NCBI GenBank assembly: GCA_964635325.1
Contig: CAZWOL010000039.1
Coordinates: 1 to 30,979 of the forward strand
Origin: BOG-1112 sp964635325
GTDB lineage: Bacteria > Bdellovibrionota_B > Oligoflexia > Oligoflexales > Bog-1112
DNA length: 30,979 nucleotides
Reading direction: 5' to 3'
The notes under the pieces were generated by a model. It made no database searches. It was given only the letters and a program-made list of their open reading frames with translations, and was not told where the DNA came from. The position numbers and the translations under genes are program-made. Shown piece after piece: positions 7,576 through 14,887 of this stretch (position 1 is the stretch's first letter; each line of letters begins with the position of its first letter).

Positions 7576-7943
7576 GAAGATTCCTCACGATGAAACGAAC
7601 CCGAGACACTTACCTGTGCCCCTTTAGCAAGACCATTCGGGATTATGGGTTTCTCTATGCAGACGTCAACCGAGCGAATCTTTGCAAACTCTCGCAGTAA
7701 AACTTCGCCAACATTTTCAACCGCACTTTCAATCAGCTTCATTTCTCGATCACCTAAAGTTTGGTCTACACATTTGAGTATGGCACCATAGTCTGCTGTT
7801 TTTTCTAAATCGTCACGAATACCTTCTGGGACAGGCATAAGATCGACACTCAGCGTAACAAGAACTTCCTGACCACGAATACGTTCACCTAAGAAGTAAC
7901 CCAGCTTCATAAAGACAGGATATCTCGCGATGTGAATTCTCAT
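7560..7943 (-). CDS. folB: Dihydroneopterin aldolase family protein
   Basis: A 127-residue protein matching FolB, which splits 7,8-dihydroneopterin to 6-hydroxymethyldihydropterin and glycolaldehyde in folate synthesis. Visible landmarks: the N-terminal GERIRGQEVLVTLSVDL strand, DDLEKTADYGAILKCV, the IESAVENVGEVLLREF helix with the family Glu, and VDVCIEKPIIPNGL with the conserved Lys-Pro near the active site. Length fits the family (about 120). It is the first gene of the operon, with pdxA and uvrA following in overlapping frames, a coupling that suggests translational linkage more than a shared pathway. A Shine-Dalgarno-like AAGGAAGTG lies 7-11 bases before the ATG. Confidence 0.85.
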   Translation of the reverse strand: MRIHIARYPVFMKLGYFLGERIRGQEVLVTLSVDLMPVPEGIRDDLEKTADYGAILKCVDQTLGDREMKLIESAVENVGEVLLREFAKIRSVDVCIEKPIIPNGLAKGAQVSVSGSFHREESSCPKN

Positions 7944-8022
7944 TTTCTTTCACTTCCTTTTCGCCTTATCATTTGAAGGCATTTTCAGTCAAACGAGTTC
8001 AAAACCATGAGGATTTCGTAAA

Positions 8023-9585
8023 ATGCTCAAGCATTTTTTTTCTCAGGCAAAGCTAGCGAATTGCGTCGTTTTTATTTTCGCTTTTATCAGCTTTTGTCCG
8101 CTTCCCAGTCTTGCAAAAAATAGCTTCGATCAGCTCTGGTTTCCAGGGTCGATGCAAGATGCCCTCACACTAGCTCAAAAACACAAGAAGCCCCTTCTCG
8201 TCTACTGGGGAGCTGTATGGTGCCCACCCTGTAATGAACTCAAGGCACACATCTTCAGTCATCCCGACTTTGCTGCAATAACCGCGCCGATGATTCGTGT
8301 CTTTCTCAACGGAGACCAAGACGAAGCGCAAAGTTGGGGGGAAAAGCTCCATGCCTCAGGGTATCCCACAATTCTTCTTCTATCTCCCGAAGGCAAGGAA
8401 TTTTTGCGCATTGCTAATTCTCTGAGCTGGGATGAATTCAAACAAACCCTCGCCTCTGCTCTCGCTGCTCAGGGTACTTTTGCCGAAGCCTTGAACCAAG
8501 CTCTCGAATCCAAGACAACACCCCACGCTACGTGGCAGCTACTCGCCTTCAGCCAATGGCCACCTAGCGCAAGTCCAGAAAACCAAGTCAAAGACCTGCT
8601 AGCTCGCGAACGTTTGATCGATCGCATTCCATCGGAATTTGCAGCAGAAAAAGCGCTCCTTATCGCAGGCTTAGTGGATGCGGCAAGTGCAAGTGATAGA
8701 CTTCATTCCCAAGAAGCTATGCAGCTTTGGAAACGTGTTGAAACAAACGCATACAACTACCTTTCTTACCTAGTTTCACAAAAGGCCAGTGCGTGGGCCA
8801 GTCGCGATGCTTTGATTTATAATGCAGAAAACAATTTGAAATGGGCGCAGAAAATTTTGAACGCGGACCAGTTTGCGCAATTAGGATTGCATTGGATTCG
8901 TTCTGCTGAATTCATCCGCACACGTCAGAAAGCTTCGACCGAGCTAAAGCTCGCAGCCCTCAGACCCCATCTGATTCTTTCACGCATGAACAGTGCTCCC
9001 AAACAAAAAACTTTTGAACCACCAATGAAAAAAGCGGTGGCTGAGGCTGTGCATCAAGCCGACCGCGAGGCTCAGAGCTCCTTCGAACGTCACAGTGTTA
9101 TTTCAACAGCAGCTTCTTTATTAGAAGAAATCGGAGAGATCAATGCCAGTCGCCAACTACTTACTAAGGAGCTCCAGAAAACAGATACTCCTTGGTACTA
9201 TCAAAGCTCTCTGGCTCACTTGGAGAACAAGGCTGGAAATACTCAGGATGCTTTGAAATGGTCTCATTTGGCAAAAGAATCCGCTCGAGGAAACGCCACA
9301 CGCCTCCAATGGATAACCAGTGATCTTTTGCTAAATATGCAACTCGCACCGGACAATAGTTTCAAAATCAACAAGCTTTTACGTGAATATTACGATCTTG
9401 CTTTCTCATTAAAGGATGGATTCAAAGGCCGCAACGCTCGTCGCGCAGAGCAGGTGAAGCTTGCTACTCAAGCGTACTCTAGAAAAAAAGACCTTGCTCA
9501 AACAATGCAGTTTTATGTAAAACGCTGCCCATCAAGTCCAGCCGAAGCTCACAAGACTTGCGAGCAACTTTTTGCATTCAAATAG
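8023..9585 (+). CDS. Exported thioredoxin-fold protein with long helical C-terminal region
   Basis: A 520-residue protein. Residues 1-31 form a signal peptide (charged start, FIFAFISF core, PSLA-KN cleavage site), so it is probably periplasmic. Residues about 35-150 are a thioredoxin fold with the active-site motif WCPPC (Cys67, Cys70) after KKPLLVYWGAV, and a cis-Pro loop in GYPTILLLSPEGK. CPPC is common in exported thiol oxidoreductases of the DsbD-gamma/TlpA kind. The remaining roughly 360 residues are rich in Ala, Leu, Lys and Glu and look all-helical, possibly TPR-like (for example WYYQSSLAHLENKAGNTQDALKW), with no family recognised. The gene stands alone, divergent from folB and convergent with the acetoacetyl-CoA synthetase gene. 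GAGGA is about 9-10 bases before the ATG. A role in handling disulfides of envelope proteins is inferred. Confidence 0.85.
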   Translation: MLKHFFSQAKLANCVVFIFAFISFCPLPSLAKNSFDQLWFPGSMQDALTLAQKHKKPLLVYWGAVWCPPCNELKAHIFSHPDFAAITAPMIRVFLNGDQDEAQSWGEKLHASGYPTILLLSPEGKEFLRIANSLSWDEFKQTLASALAAQGTFAEALNQALESKTTPHATWQLLAFSQWPPSASPENQVKDLLARERLIDRIPSEFAAEKALLIAGLVDAASASDRLHSQEAMQLWKRVETNAYNYLSYLVSQKASAWASRDALIYNAENNLKWAQKILNADQFAQLGLHWIRSAEFIRTRQKASTELKLAALRPHLILSRMNSAPKQKTFEPPMKKAVAEAVHQADREAQSSFERHSVISTAASLLEEIGEINASRQLLTKELQKTDTPWYYQSSLAHLENKAGNTQDALKWSHLAKESARGNATRLQWITSDLLLNMQLAPDNSFKINKLLREYYDLAFSLKDGFKGRNARRAEQVKLATQAYSRKKDLAQTMQFYVKRCPSSPAEAHKTCEQLFAFK

Positions 9586-9611
9586 GCCATGTTAAAAATC
9601 AACTGCAAGCA

Positions 9612-11597
9612 TTAACCTTGTGATGCACGAAGACTCTTTCCAATGTCCACATACTCTTCTAGACACTCAGGATTTGCGATAGCCCCCTGGTTGGGTATAC
9701 GTTCCCCTCTCACAGATTGACTCACTGCAAGCTCAACCTTTTTACCATTACGTGTATAGGGAATGTCCTGCACCTGGAAAATACGTTGAGGGACGTGTCG
9801 AGGGCTCAACTCTTTGCGAATGGTGACCTGGAGCGAGCGTTCTAAATTTGCATCCCAATGCATAGCTTCTTGAATTTTGACAAATAGCAAAATTGCGGGA
9901 TCACCAGCCTCAAATTCATAACCAATTGCGATGGAGTCGAGGATTTGGGGATGCTTTTCTACGCAACGGTAGAGCTCTGCTGTGCCGATACGAACACCCC
10001 CTGGGTTAAGGGTTGCATCGCTTCGACCATAGACGATAATGGATCCATTCTCATCGATGCTAATAAAATCTCCGTGACGCCATAGCTCATCTTGGTAGTA
10101 AGCAAAATAAGACTGCTGATAGCGCTTTCCATCTGGATCATCCAAAAAATAGAGAGGCATAGACACAAAGGGCTTAGTGCAAACCAACTCGCCTTTTTCT
10201 CCAATCACCGCTTTTGCATTTTCGTCAAATGCATGAATAGCCATGCCCAGACCAGCACTCTGTATAGTGCCTTCGTAAATCGGAAGCATGGGATTACCCA
10301 ACATAAAGCAGGACACTATATCCGTACCCCCCGAAATCGAAGCGATAGGAACTTTTTTCACAGCTGAATGCACCCATTGAAAGTGCTCTGCCAAAAGTGG
10401 AGAACCTGTAGTGAGGATAGAGCGCAGCGAAGCGAACTCAAAATTTTGCTTAGGAACCCAATCCTCCTTTATAGCGATCGAAAGAAATTTTGGACTTGTC
10501 CCAAAGACACTGACATCAAGAGTATCTACTGTTTGCCAGAGACCAAGCTCCTTTGGAATACGTGGGGATCCATCGTAACAAACCACACTTGAACCAGAGG
10601 CCAGTGCCGAAGCCATCCAATTCCACATCATCCACCCACAGGTGGTGTAAAAAAAGAGACGGTCCTTTGCACCCAGGTTGCAATGCAAAATATGTTCTTT
10701 TTTATGCTGTAGCAAAGTTCCTCCAGCTCCATGAACTATACATTTGGGAGCCCCGGTCGTCCCAGATGAGAACAGTATAAACGCCGGATGATCAAAGGGT
10801 GTTTCGACAAAACGGAGTGGTCGTGCAGGGCTTTTTTGGTTTTCTGCCGCAGATCCAACAATACTTGAGTAAAGATGCATAGGGCTACTAAGCAAGGATT
10901 TCCCAAAATCTTTGTGTTCGACAACAACCGCTATTTGTAGCGATGGAAGACGTCGCATCAACTCTTCAATATTTGCCCGACAGTCGACAAAACGTTGGTT
11001 ATAAGAATAATTTAAGGAAAAAAAACCCAGTTTTGGATGAATTTGCCCCAATCGCTCACAAATTGCGGTGATACCAAAGTCGGGAGAACACGATGACCAA
11101 ATGGCTCCAATCGCGGTTGTTGCAAGCATGGCAGCAATGGCTTCATAGCTATTACAGAGAACCCCACAGACCACATCTTTGGAGCCAATTTTATGACTAC
11201 GCAGAAAATCGATAAGCTTTGCGACCTCATTATGCAACTGACGACCACTCACAAAATGAGCCTCGTCATCTTCCATTTGGGAAATCAAAACAGTGCGTTC
11301 ATCTGGAAATGGAAGCACATTTTGGCAAAAATTTAAGGTTCCCCCGGGAAACCAACGGGCACCTCGCATGGCTCCATGAGGAGGTGCAATCCAGGACTGG
11401 TGTGGTTCTTGTATCCACTGTATACGAACGTACTCACTGCACAGCTGCCAAAACGACCCAACGTCGTCGATCGACCACGCGTAGAGATCTCTCCACTCGC
11501 TAAGATTTCGATGTAGGCGTTCGCTCGCAAATTTTGCAAACTGCACCATAGAACTTTCGGCTAAAGATTCTGCTGTTGGGCGCCAAATCGCTTTCAT
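9612..11597 (-). CDS. Acetoacetyl-CoA synthetase (acetoacetate-CoA ligase)
   Basis: A 661-residue acyl-adenylate-forming enzyme. The full length and N-terminal features (FWQLCSEYVRI, then WFPGGTLNFCQNVL) match acetoacetate-CoA ligase rather than the slightly different acetyl-CoA synthetase. ATP-binding motif FILFSSGTTGAPKCIVHGAGG is seen near residue 270, FFYTTCGWMMWNWM follows, and the C-terminal lid has YTRNGKKVELAV with the catalytic Lys. It activates acetoacetate with ATP and CoA, feeding ketone bodies or polyhydroxybutyrate breakdown products into acetyl-CoA or lipid synthesis. AGGAG lies 7 bases before the ATG. It is transcribed on its own or from a leader containing an inverted repeat at 11631-11657. 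It converges with the thioredoxin-fold gene, with 26 bases between the stops. Confidence 0.92.
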   Translation of the reverse strand: MKAIWRPTAESLAESSMVQFAKFASERLHRNLSEWRDLYAWSIDDVGSFWQLCSEYVRIQWIQEPHQSWIAPPHGAMRGARWFPGGTLNFCQNVLPFPDERTVLISQMEDDEAHFVSGRQLHNEVAKLIDFLRSHKIGSKDVVCGVLCNSYEAIAAMLATTAIGAIWSSCSPDFGITAICERLGQIHPKLGFFSLNYSYNQRFVDCRANIEELMRRLPSLQIAVVVEHKDFGKSLLSSPMHLYSSIVGSAAENQKSPARPLRFVETPFDHPAFILFSSGTTGAPKCIVHGAGGTLLQHKKEHILHCNLGAKDRLFFYTTCGWMMWNWMASALASGSSVVCYDGSPRIPKELGLWQTVDTLDVSVFGTSPKFLSIAIKEDWVPKQNFEFASLRSILTTGSPLLAEHFQWVHSAVKKVPIASISGGTDIVSCFMLGNPMLPIYEGTIQSAGLGMAIHAFDENAKAVIGEKGELVCTKPFVSMPLYFLDDPDGKRYQQSYFAYYQDELWRHGDFISIDENGSIIVYGRSDATLNPGGVRIGTAELYRCVEKHPQILDSIAIGYEFEAGDPAILLFVKIQEAMHWDANLERSLQVTIRKELSPRHVPQRIFQVQDIPYTRNGKKVELAVSQSVRGERIPNQGAIANPECLEEYVDIGKSLRASQG

Positions 11598-11630
11598 CGC
11601 GAGTCTCCTACTTCGTTCCTCTACGCATAG

Positions 11631-11657
11631 GGAGGTGATACAAGAGATACCACCTCC
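11631..11657 (-). terminator. Inverted repeat between the ImmA-like gene and the acetoacetyl-CoA synthetase gene
   Basis: A perfect 7-bp stem, GGAGGTG at 11631-11637 and CACCTCC at 11651-11657, encloses a 13-base loop. It lies 37 bases after the ImmA-like stop and 33 bases before the synthetase ATG. No T-run follows on the minus strand. It could end the upstream transcript in part, or act as a leader hairpin for the synthetase gene. The right arm on the minus strand reads TATCACCTCC, resembling the 3' end of 16S rRNA, so it is a folded SD/anti-SD pair. Confidence 0.35.
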
Positions 11658-11694
11658 GAACTTACTCTATTTTTGTATCAGAACTTTGGAGGAA

Positions 11695-12426
11695 TCAGAG
11701 AGTAGGATCGATTTTTTTTGCGAGAGCTCGAATGCGGGAGAGTGGACTTGTCGTTCGTTGTGATGGCAGATGCAAAGAACTTTTATGGGCAGGTGGCACC
11801 ACTTGATTTGGGTTGGAATTTGCCACCGAGTTCTCACTTTTCTGACGAATATGCTTGATGCGAGCCTTGAGAAAGTCGATGGAAACCGAGAAATGAGCTG
11901 CAATCACATGTGGCTCTCGCTCTTTTTCTACAAAACTCCGAAGCCACTGCTTAGGTAGAAGGAAGGCACCTGCAAACTCATCTGCAAGCCATTCTTGTTT
12001 TGCAGATGACGTCGTGGCCTCTGGATGCAATATGCGTTTGTTGCTAAGAAAACGCTGATAAGGGGAATGCAGCTCCTTAATGCCTCCGGTTTTAAGAGCA
12101 CCAGCTGCGATTTTGATTTGAAAGTCGAAAAGAAAACGTCCTAAAAAGTAGGAAATAAGGAATTTTTGCTCCACCCAATCCAAGTCCTTTTTTATAAAAA
12201 GTGCAGGCGTTGGCGTCCCTCGTTCATCCTTTACAATAAGGGCACCGTATCCTTCCAAGGTCGTGTCGTAGCAAAGCCGAATACCAGCATTTACAAGCAT
12301 TTCCTCATACGCTGCACGGATCCTCAGGGGTTCGCCCGTGCCAAAATAGCGATGAGCTAGTAATGCGAGTTTCTCCTCTTCCTTGGCTTTGGCACAACGA
12401 ACAAGCTCTGGAAAAATTGCAAACAT
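11695..12426 (-). CDS. ImmA/IrrE-like protein lacking the HExxH zinc motif
   Basis: A 243-residue protein with the overall plan of an ImmA/IrrE metallopeptidase domain. A central hydrophobic helix (KFLISYFLGRFLFDF, about residues 88-102) is followed by EWLADEFAGAFLLPKQWL (about 145-162), the family's second conserved helix, and then IAAHFSVSIDFLKARIKH, the helix that usually follows it. In active members the first helix carries AHELGHLL. Here the aligned residues are SYFLGRFL, so both histidines and the glutamate are gone and no zinc site is expected. The C-terminal about 55 residues are a polar tail. Family members cut repressors to turn on mobile-element transfer or stress genes; this one is better read as a non-catalytic sensor or binder. 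GGAG lies 5 bases before the ATG, and a dyad operator candidate lies upstream at 12455-12484. Confidence 0.65.
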   Translation of the reverse strand: MFAIFPELVRCAKAKEEEKLALLAHRYFGTGEPLRIRAAYEEMLVNAGIRLCYDTTLEGYGALIVKDERGTPTPALFIKKDLDWVEQKFLISYFLGRFLFDFQIKIAAGALKTGGIKELHSPYQRFLSNKRILHPEATTSSAKQEWLADEFAGAFLLPKQWLRSFVEKEREPHVIAAHFSVSIDFLKARIKHIRQKSENSVANSNPNQVVPPAHKSSLHLPSQRTTSPLSRIRALAKKIDPTL

Positions 12427-12454
12427 GGCTTCTCCTTTCGCCTTTGGGTCTCCT

Positions 12455-12484
12455 TACTATGATAGCCTGAGTCCAGTCATAGTA
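12455..12484. promoter_or_regulatory. Candidate operator dyad upstream of the ImmA-like gene
   Basis: TACTATGA (12455-12462) and TCATAGTA (12477-12484) are perfect 8-bp inverted repeats separated by 14 bp, so their centres are 22 bp apart, about two helical turns. The dyad begins 28 bp before the ATG at 12426, where a repressor would overlap the promoter. The spacing suits a dimeric helix-turn-helix regulator. No regulator gene is adjacent. Recognised by eye only. Confidence 0.45.
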
Positions 12485-12714
12485 TTGAAAATCCTTTGCA
12501 AAACATTGCCAATAGACGAAAGAAAGGAACTATCGTAAGGATAAAGCTATTCAATTTTTTGGGAATTTTGCGAATTAGAGAGGGGTATGGAGGAACGAAA
12601 CGGGGGGGCGAAGATTCCGTGCCTGCTTACGCTTGCTCGGAGATCAAATCACCCCACCAGGCATCTCTTTCTTCCTATGGAAGAAGGTGAGAGCATGTCG
12701 TCCCTGAGGAACGA

Positions 12715-12969
12715 CTACATTCCGCCCATATCCATGGCTTCTGGAGCAGATTTCTTTTTAGAAGATTTTTTTCTGCGAGTTTTTTTGCCAGCTTTTTTCG
12801 CTGTTTTCGCAGCTTTCTTCTTTTTACCAGTTTTTTTCTTAGCTACTTTTTTCTTAGCTGCTTTTTTACGACCAGCTTTTTTTGCAGTTTTGCGAGCTAC
12901 TTTTTTCTTAGCTGCTTTTTTCTTTGTAGCCTTCTTTTTTGCGCGTTTAGCTTTCTTTGCCAAAGCCAT
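12715..12969 (-). CDS. Lysine/alanine-rich histone H1-like protein
   Basis: An 84-residue protein, almost all Lys, Ala, Arg and Thr in KKAAKKK- and AKKA-type repeats, with a short C-terminal tail SAPEAMDMGGM. It resembles bacterial histone H1-like proteins (HC2/AlgP-type tails), which bind DNA without sequence preference and compact the nucleoid. No folded domain is expected. Start choice is unclear: AGGAGG directly touches the ATG at 12969, leaving no spacing, whereas a TTG two codons in (12963) sits 6 bases after AGGAGG and would give MAKKAKRAKKK, the typical start of such proteins. A perfect palindrome lies upstream at 12998-13013. The repetitive sequence is prone to length variation. Confidence 0.88.
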   Translation of the reverse strand: MALAKKAKRAKKKATKKKAAKKKVARKTAKKAGRKKAAKKKVAKKKTGKKKKAAKTAKKAGKKTRRKKSSKKKSAPEAMDMGGM

Positions 12970-12986
12970 CCTCCTAGAGAGTATTG

Positions 12987-13013
12987 TTTATATGTTTATC
13001 CCAAACTTGGGAT
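12987..13013 (-). promoter_or_regulatory. Palindrome and -10-like element upstream of the histone H1-like gene
   Basis: ATCCCAA-AC-TTGGGAT at 12998-13013 is a perfect 7-bp inverted repeat with a 2-bp centre. Directly downstream on the minus strand is TATAAA (12992-12987), a plausible -10. No good -35 is seen at the right distance, so the palindrome would occupy the promoter spacer, as expected for an operator or an activator-dependent promoter. Confidence 0.4.
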
Positions 13014-13660
13014 GAAAACCAATTTCTACGATCTGCATTCAACCCGATTTCTCGACTAACATCAACATATATAATCATAGCATAGACAAGTTCGGATCTT
13101 TAACACTATTTAGCAAAAAAAATTTACAACATCATTATTTTTTTTACTACAACGATCTTGTACTGGGTCAAAAGTCATAATCACGTCGGAATTAGGATTC
13201 AATGAGGTTATGAGAGGAGATTTTATTTGTCAAAACAAATCGATTTTGATGAAATGTGTCTTGCCAAGAAAAAACGAAATCTATATTAGAGCGTAGTTTA
13301 CACATCCCTATTGCATTCAATCCAGACAAGTCAAAGTGGTTCGTTAAAATAGAATGGTTGAGCTAGTTACTCCGAAAATCCCGTCCCAAACCCAAATTTC
13401 GCGTCCAATTGTCGAAATTTCAAATCCATGTCTCCAGTATTGGTACCCGCCCTACAGTGTAGTGGGCCTTCTTAGATCAGCAAACTGTGCCGGTTCGTCG
13501 GAGCTCATCTTCGATCTTGGCGTATCGAATCGGAGGGACACTTTCTATGCCACAGCAATTTGGATGTGTATAGCAAAAATTAAAGAATCCATCGTGAGAA
13601 TCGTAAAAAATTTACAACACTCTTTGAAAATCTACAAATAACCCTAACAAGGATCCGAAA
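13014..13660. other. Intergenic region without a convincing gene
   Basis: About 650 bases between the histone-like gene and the rightward operon. The first part is A+T-rich; a middle block (about 13350-13560) is less so. An open frame of 95 codons exists on the plus strand (13354-13641), but it has no ribosome binding site and no recognisable protein. A 15-bp direct repeat, AAAAAATTTACAACA, occurs at 13117-13131 and 13605-13619. A GAGGAG site precedes a 20-codon TTG-started frame at 13227-13289. A weak promoter for the operon (TTTACA 13611-13616, 16 bp, TACAAA 13633-13638) overlaps the second repeat copy. Confidence 0.5.
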
Positions 13661-14887
13661 ATGACAAAGATCGTAGCCCAAAATACATGGCTCCTCTACC
13701 TCATCCTTCTCTCTTTTCCCTTCGGACCAGCAGTAGCCAATATCGTTGCTGGGATCACAATCATCACCCTCTTCCGCAGACTCACTACACAACGAATGCC
13801 TTGTCCAGACTGGACTCTAAGCCTAAAGCTGACATTCCTTGGGGGTCTTCTCTATGTCCTATGGATGGGGTTTGTAAGCATCCTCAACATCGGATCGATC
13901 TCATCCACTACATCTGCTTTGCTCGGATATTTACCGTGGGCAATTTTTCCATGTCTTGTGAAATGGGCCTACCCCAAGCCCTCGCAAATTCCATGGGGAC
14001 GTTTGTATTCTTGGCTAATTGGGCTTGTCGTGGTGTGGACGATCGTCATTATTTCCCAATATATCTTTGAATGGCGTTTTTTTGAACTTAGCATTATCCC
14101 AAATGAACCTCGACCCCGAGGATTTTACTCACATCCACTCAGTCTTGCTTATGGGCTTCTTCTGTTTTGGCCTCTGGCTTTACTATCACTACGTCAGCAT
14201 CCTAGACGTCCAGAACTATGGCTTTTTGCAGTTAGTATAGCGATCGGCCTTGTTCTCACACAGTCACGAACAGTCCAAGCTTTTAGTGCACTTCTACTTT
14301 TCTTCAATGTGTTCCAAGCAAGCTCCGGACGACGACGCAAAGCACTCATGGGGGTTCTTTTGCTCGGAGCCACTCTTGTTGTCAGCACCCCCAATTTGGT
14401 GAGAGATCGTTTTATGGAAACATTTTCTGCACAGGGTCTGGATCGCCACAGCAGCTACGCTGACGACCGTCTTGCCTTCTGGCACGTGCATTTTTTACTC
14501 ATTCAAGAACGTCCTCTCATTGGACACGGATGGGGTATGGATGATGCATATCGAACTCCCTATTACGAACGAATAGGTCTTCCTAATTTTATAAAACCTT
14601 ACGGAGCTCATAATGTTTTCATACAAATTCTTGCAGAAGGCGGAATCATCGGACTCGCATTCTTTTTACTCTGGCTTAGCTCCCTCATTTGGTTTGTATG
14701 CACAGGCCTAGATCCCTTCTGCCGCTCTCTTGGTCTGCAGAGTCTTATTGCATTCTTCCTTGCTTCTCTGACCCAAAATACAATGCAGGATTTTTCGGTC
14801 CGTGTACTCCTAACCTGGCTTTGTACTGCTTTGCTTTTGAGTGCAAACTTAAATCACACCCAAGAAAAGGAGACCTATCGTGACTAG
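13661..14887 (+). CDS. O-antigen ligase/polymerase family (Wzy_C) membrane protein
   Basis: A 408-residue polytopic membrane protein with about ten hydrophobic segments. The diagnostic region is the large extracytoplasmic loop and following helices: LLTQSRT-like VLTQSRTVQAFSALLLFF before it, then LAFWHVHFLLIQERPLIGHGWGMDDAYR, then GAHNVFIQILAEGGIIGLAFFLLW. This is the pattern of the O-antigen ligase/WaaL/Wzy superfamily, which transfers or polymerises sugar chains carried on undecaprenyl phosphate at the outer face of the inner membrane. Ligase and polymerase cannot be told apart from sequence. AAGGA is 7 bases before the ATG. It is the first gene of an operon in which the next start (GTG 14880) lies inside its end. 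Confidence 0.85.
   Translation: MTKIVAQNTWLLYLILLSFPFGPAVANIVAGITIITLFRRLTTQRMPCPDWTLSLKLTFLGGLLYVLWMGFVSILNIGSISSTTSALLGYLPWAIFPCLVKWAYPKPSQIPWGRLYSWLIGLVVVWTIVIISQYIFEWRFFELSIIPNEPRPRGFYSHPLSLAYGLLLFWPLALLSLRQHPRRPELWLFAVSIAIGLVLTQSRTVQAFSALLLFFNVFQASSGRRRKALMGVLLLGATLVVSTPNLVRDRFMETFSAQGLDRHSSYADDRLAFWHVHFLLIQERPLIGHGWGMDDAYRTPYYERIGLPNFIKPYGAHNVFIQILAEGGIIGLAFFLLWLSSLIWFVCTGLDPFCRSLGLQSLIAFFLASLTQNTMQDFSVRVLLTWLCTALLLSANLNHTQEKETYRD

Noticed and set aside
12715..12969. Short tandem repeats as a CRISPR or satellite
   Set aside because: The repetition comes from Lys/Ala codons of a coding sequence; there are no regular spacers.
12587..13015. 142-codon plus-strand frame rich in Phe
   Set aside because: Phe-rich runs are the complement of Lys codons in the histone-like gene; not a real membrane protein.
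13227..13289. 20-codon frame starting TTG, 7 bases after GAGGAG
   Set aside because: A good ribosome binding site but very short and without context. Could be a leader peptide or remnant; not enough to call.
13354..13641. 95-codon open frame in the gene-free region
   Set aside because: No ribosome binding site, no recognisable protein pattern, and it overlaps the promoter region of the following operon. Treated as chance.
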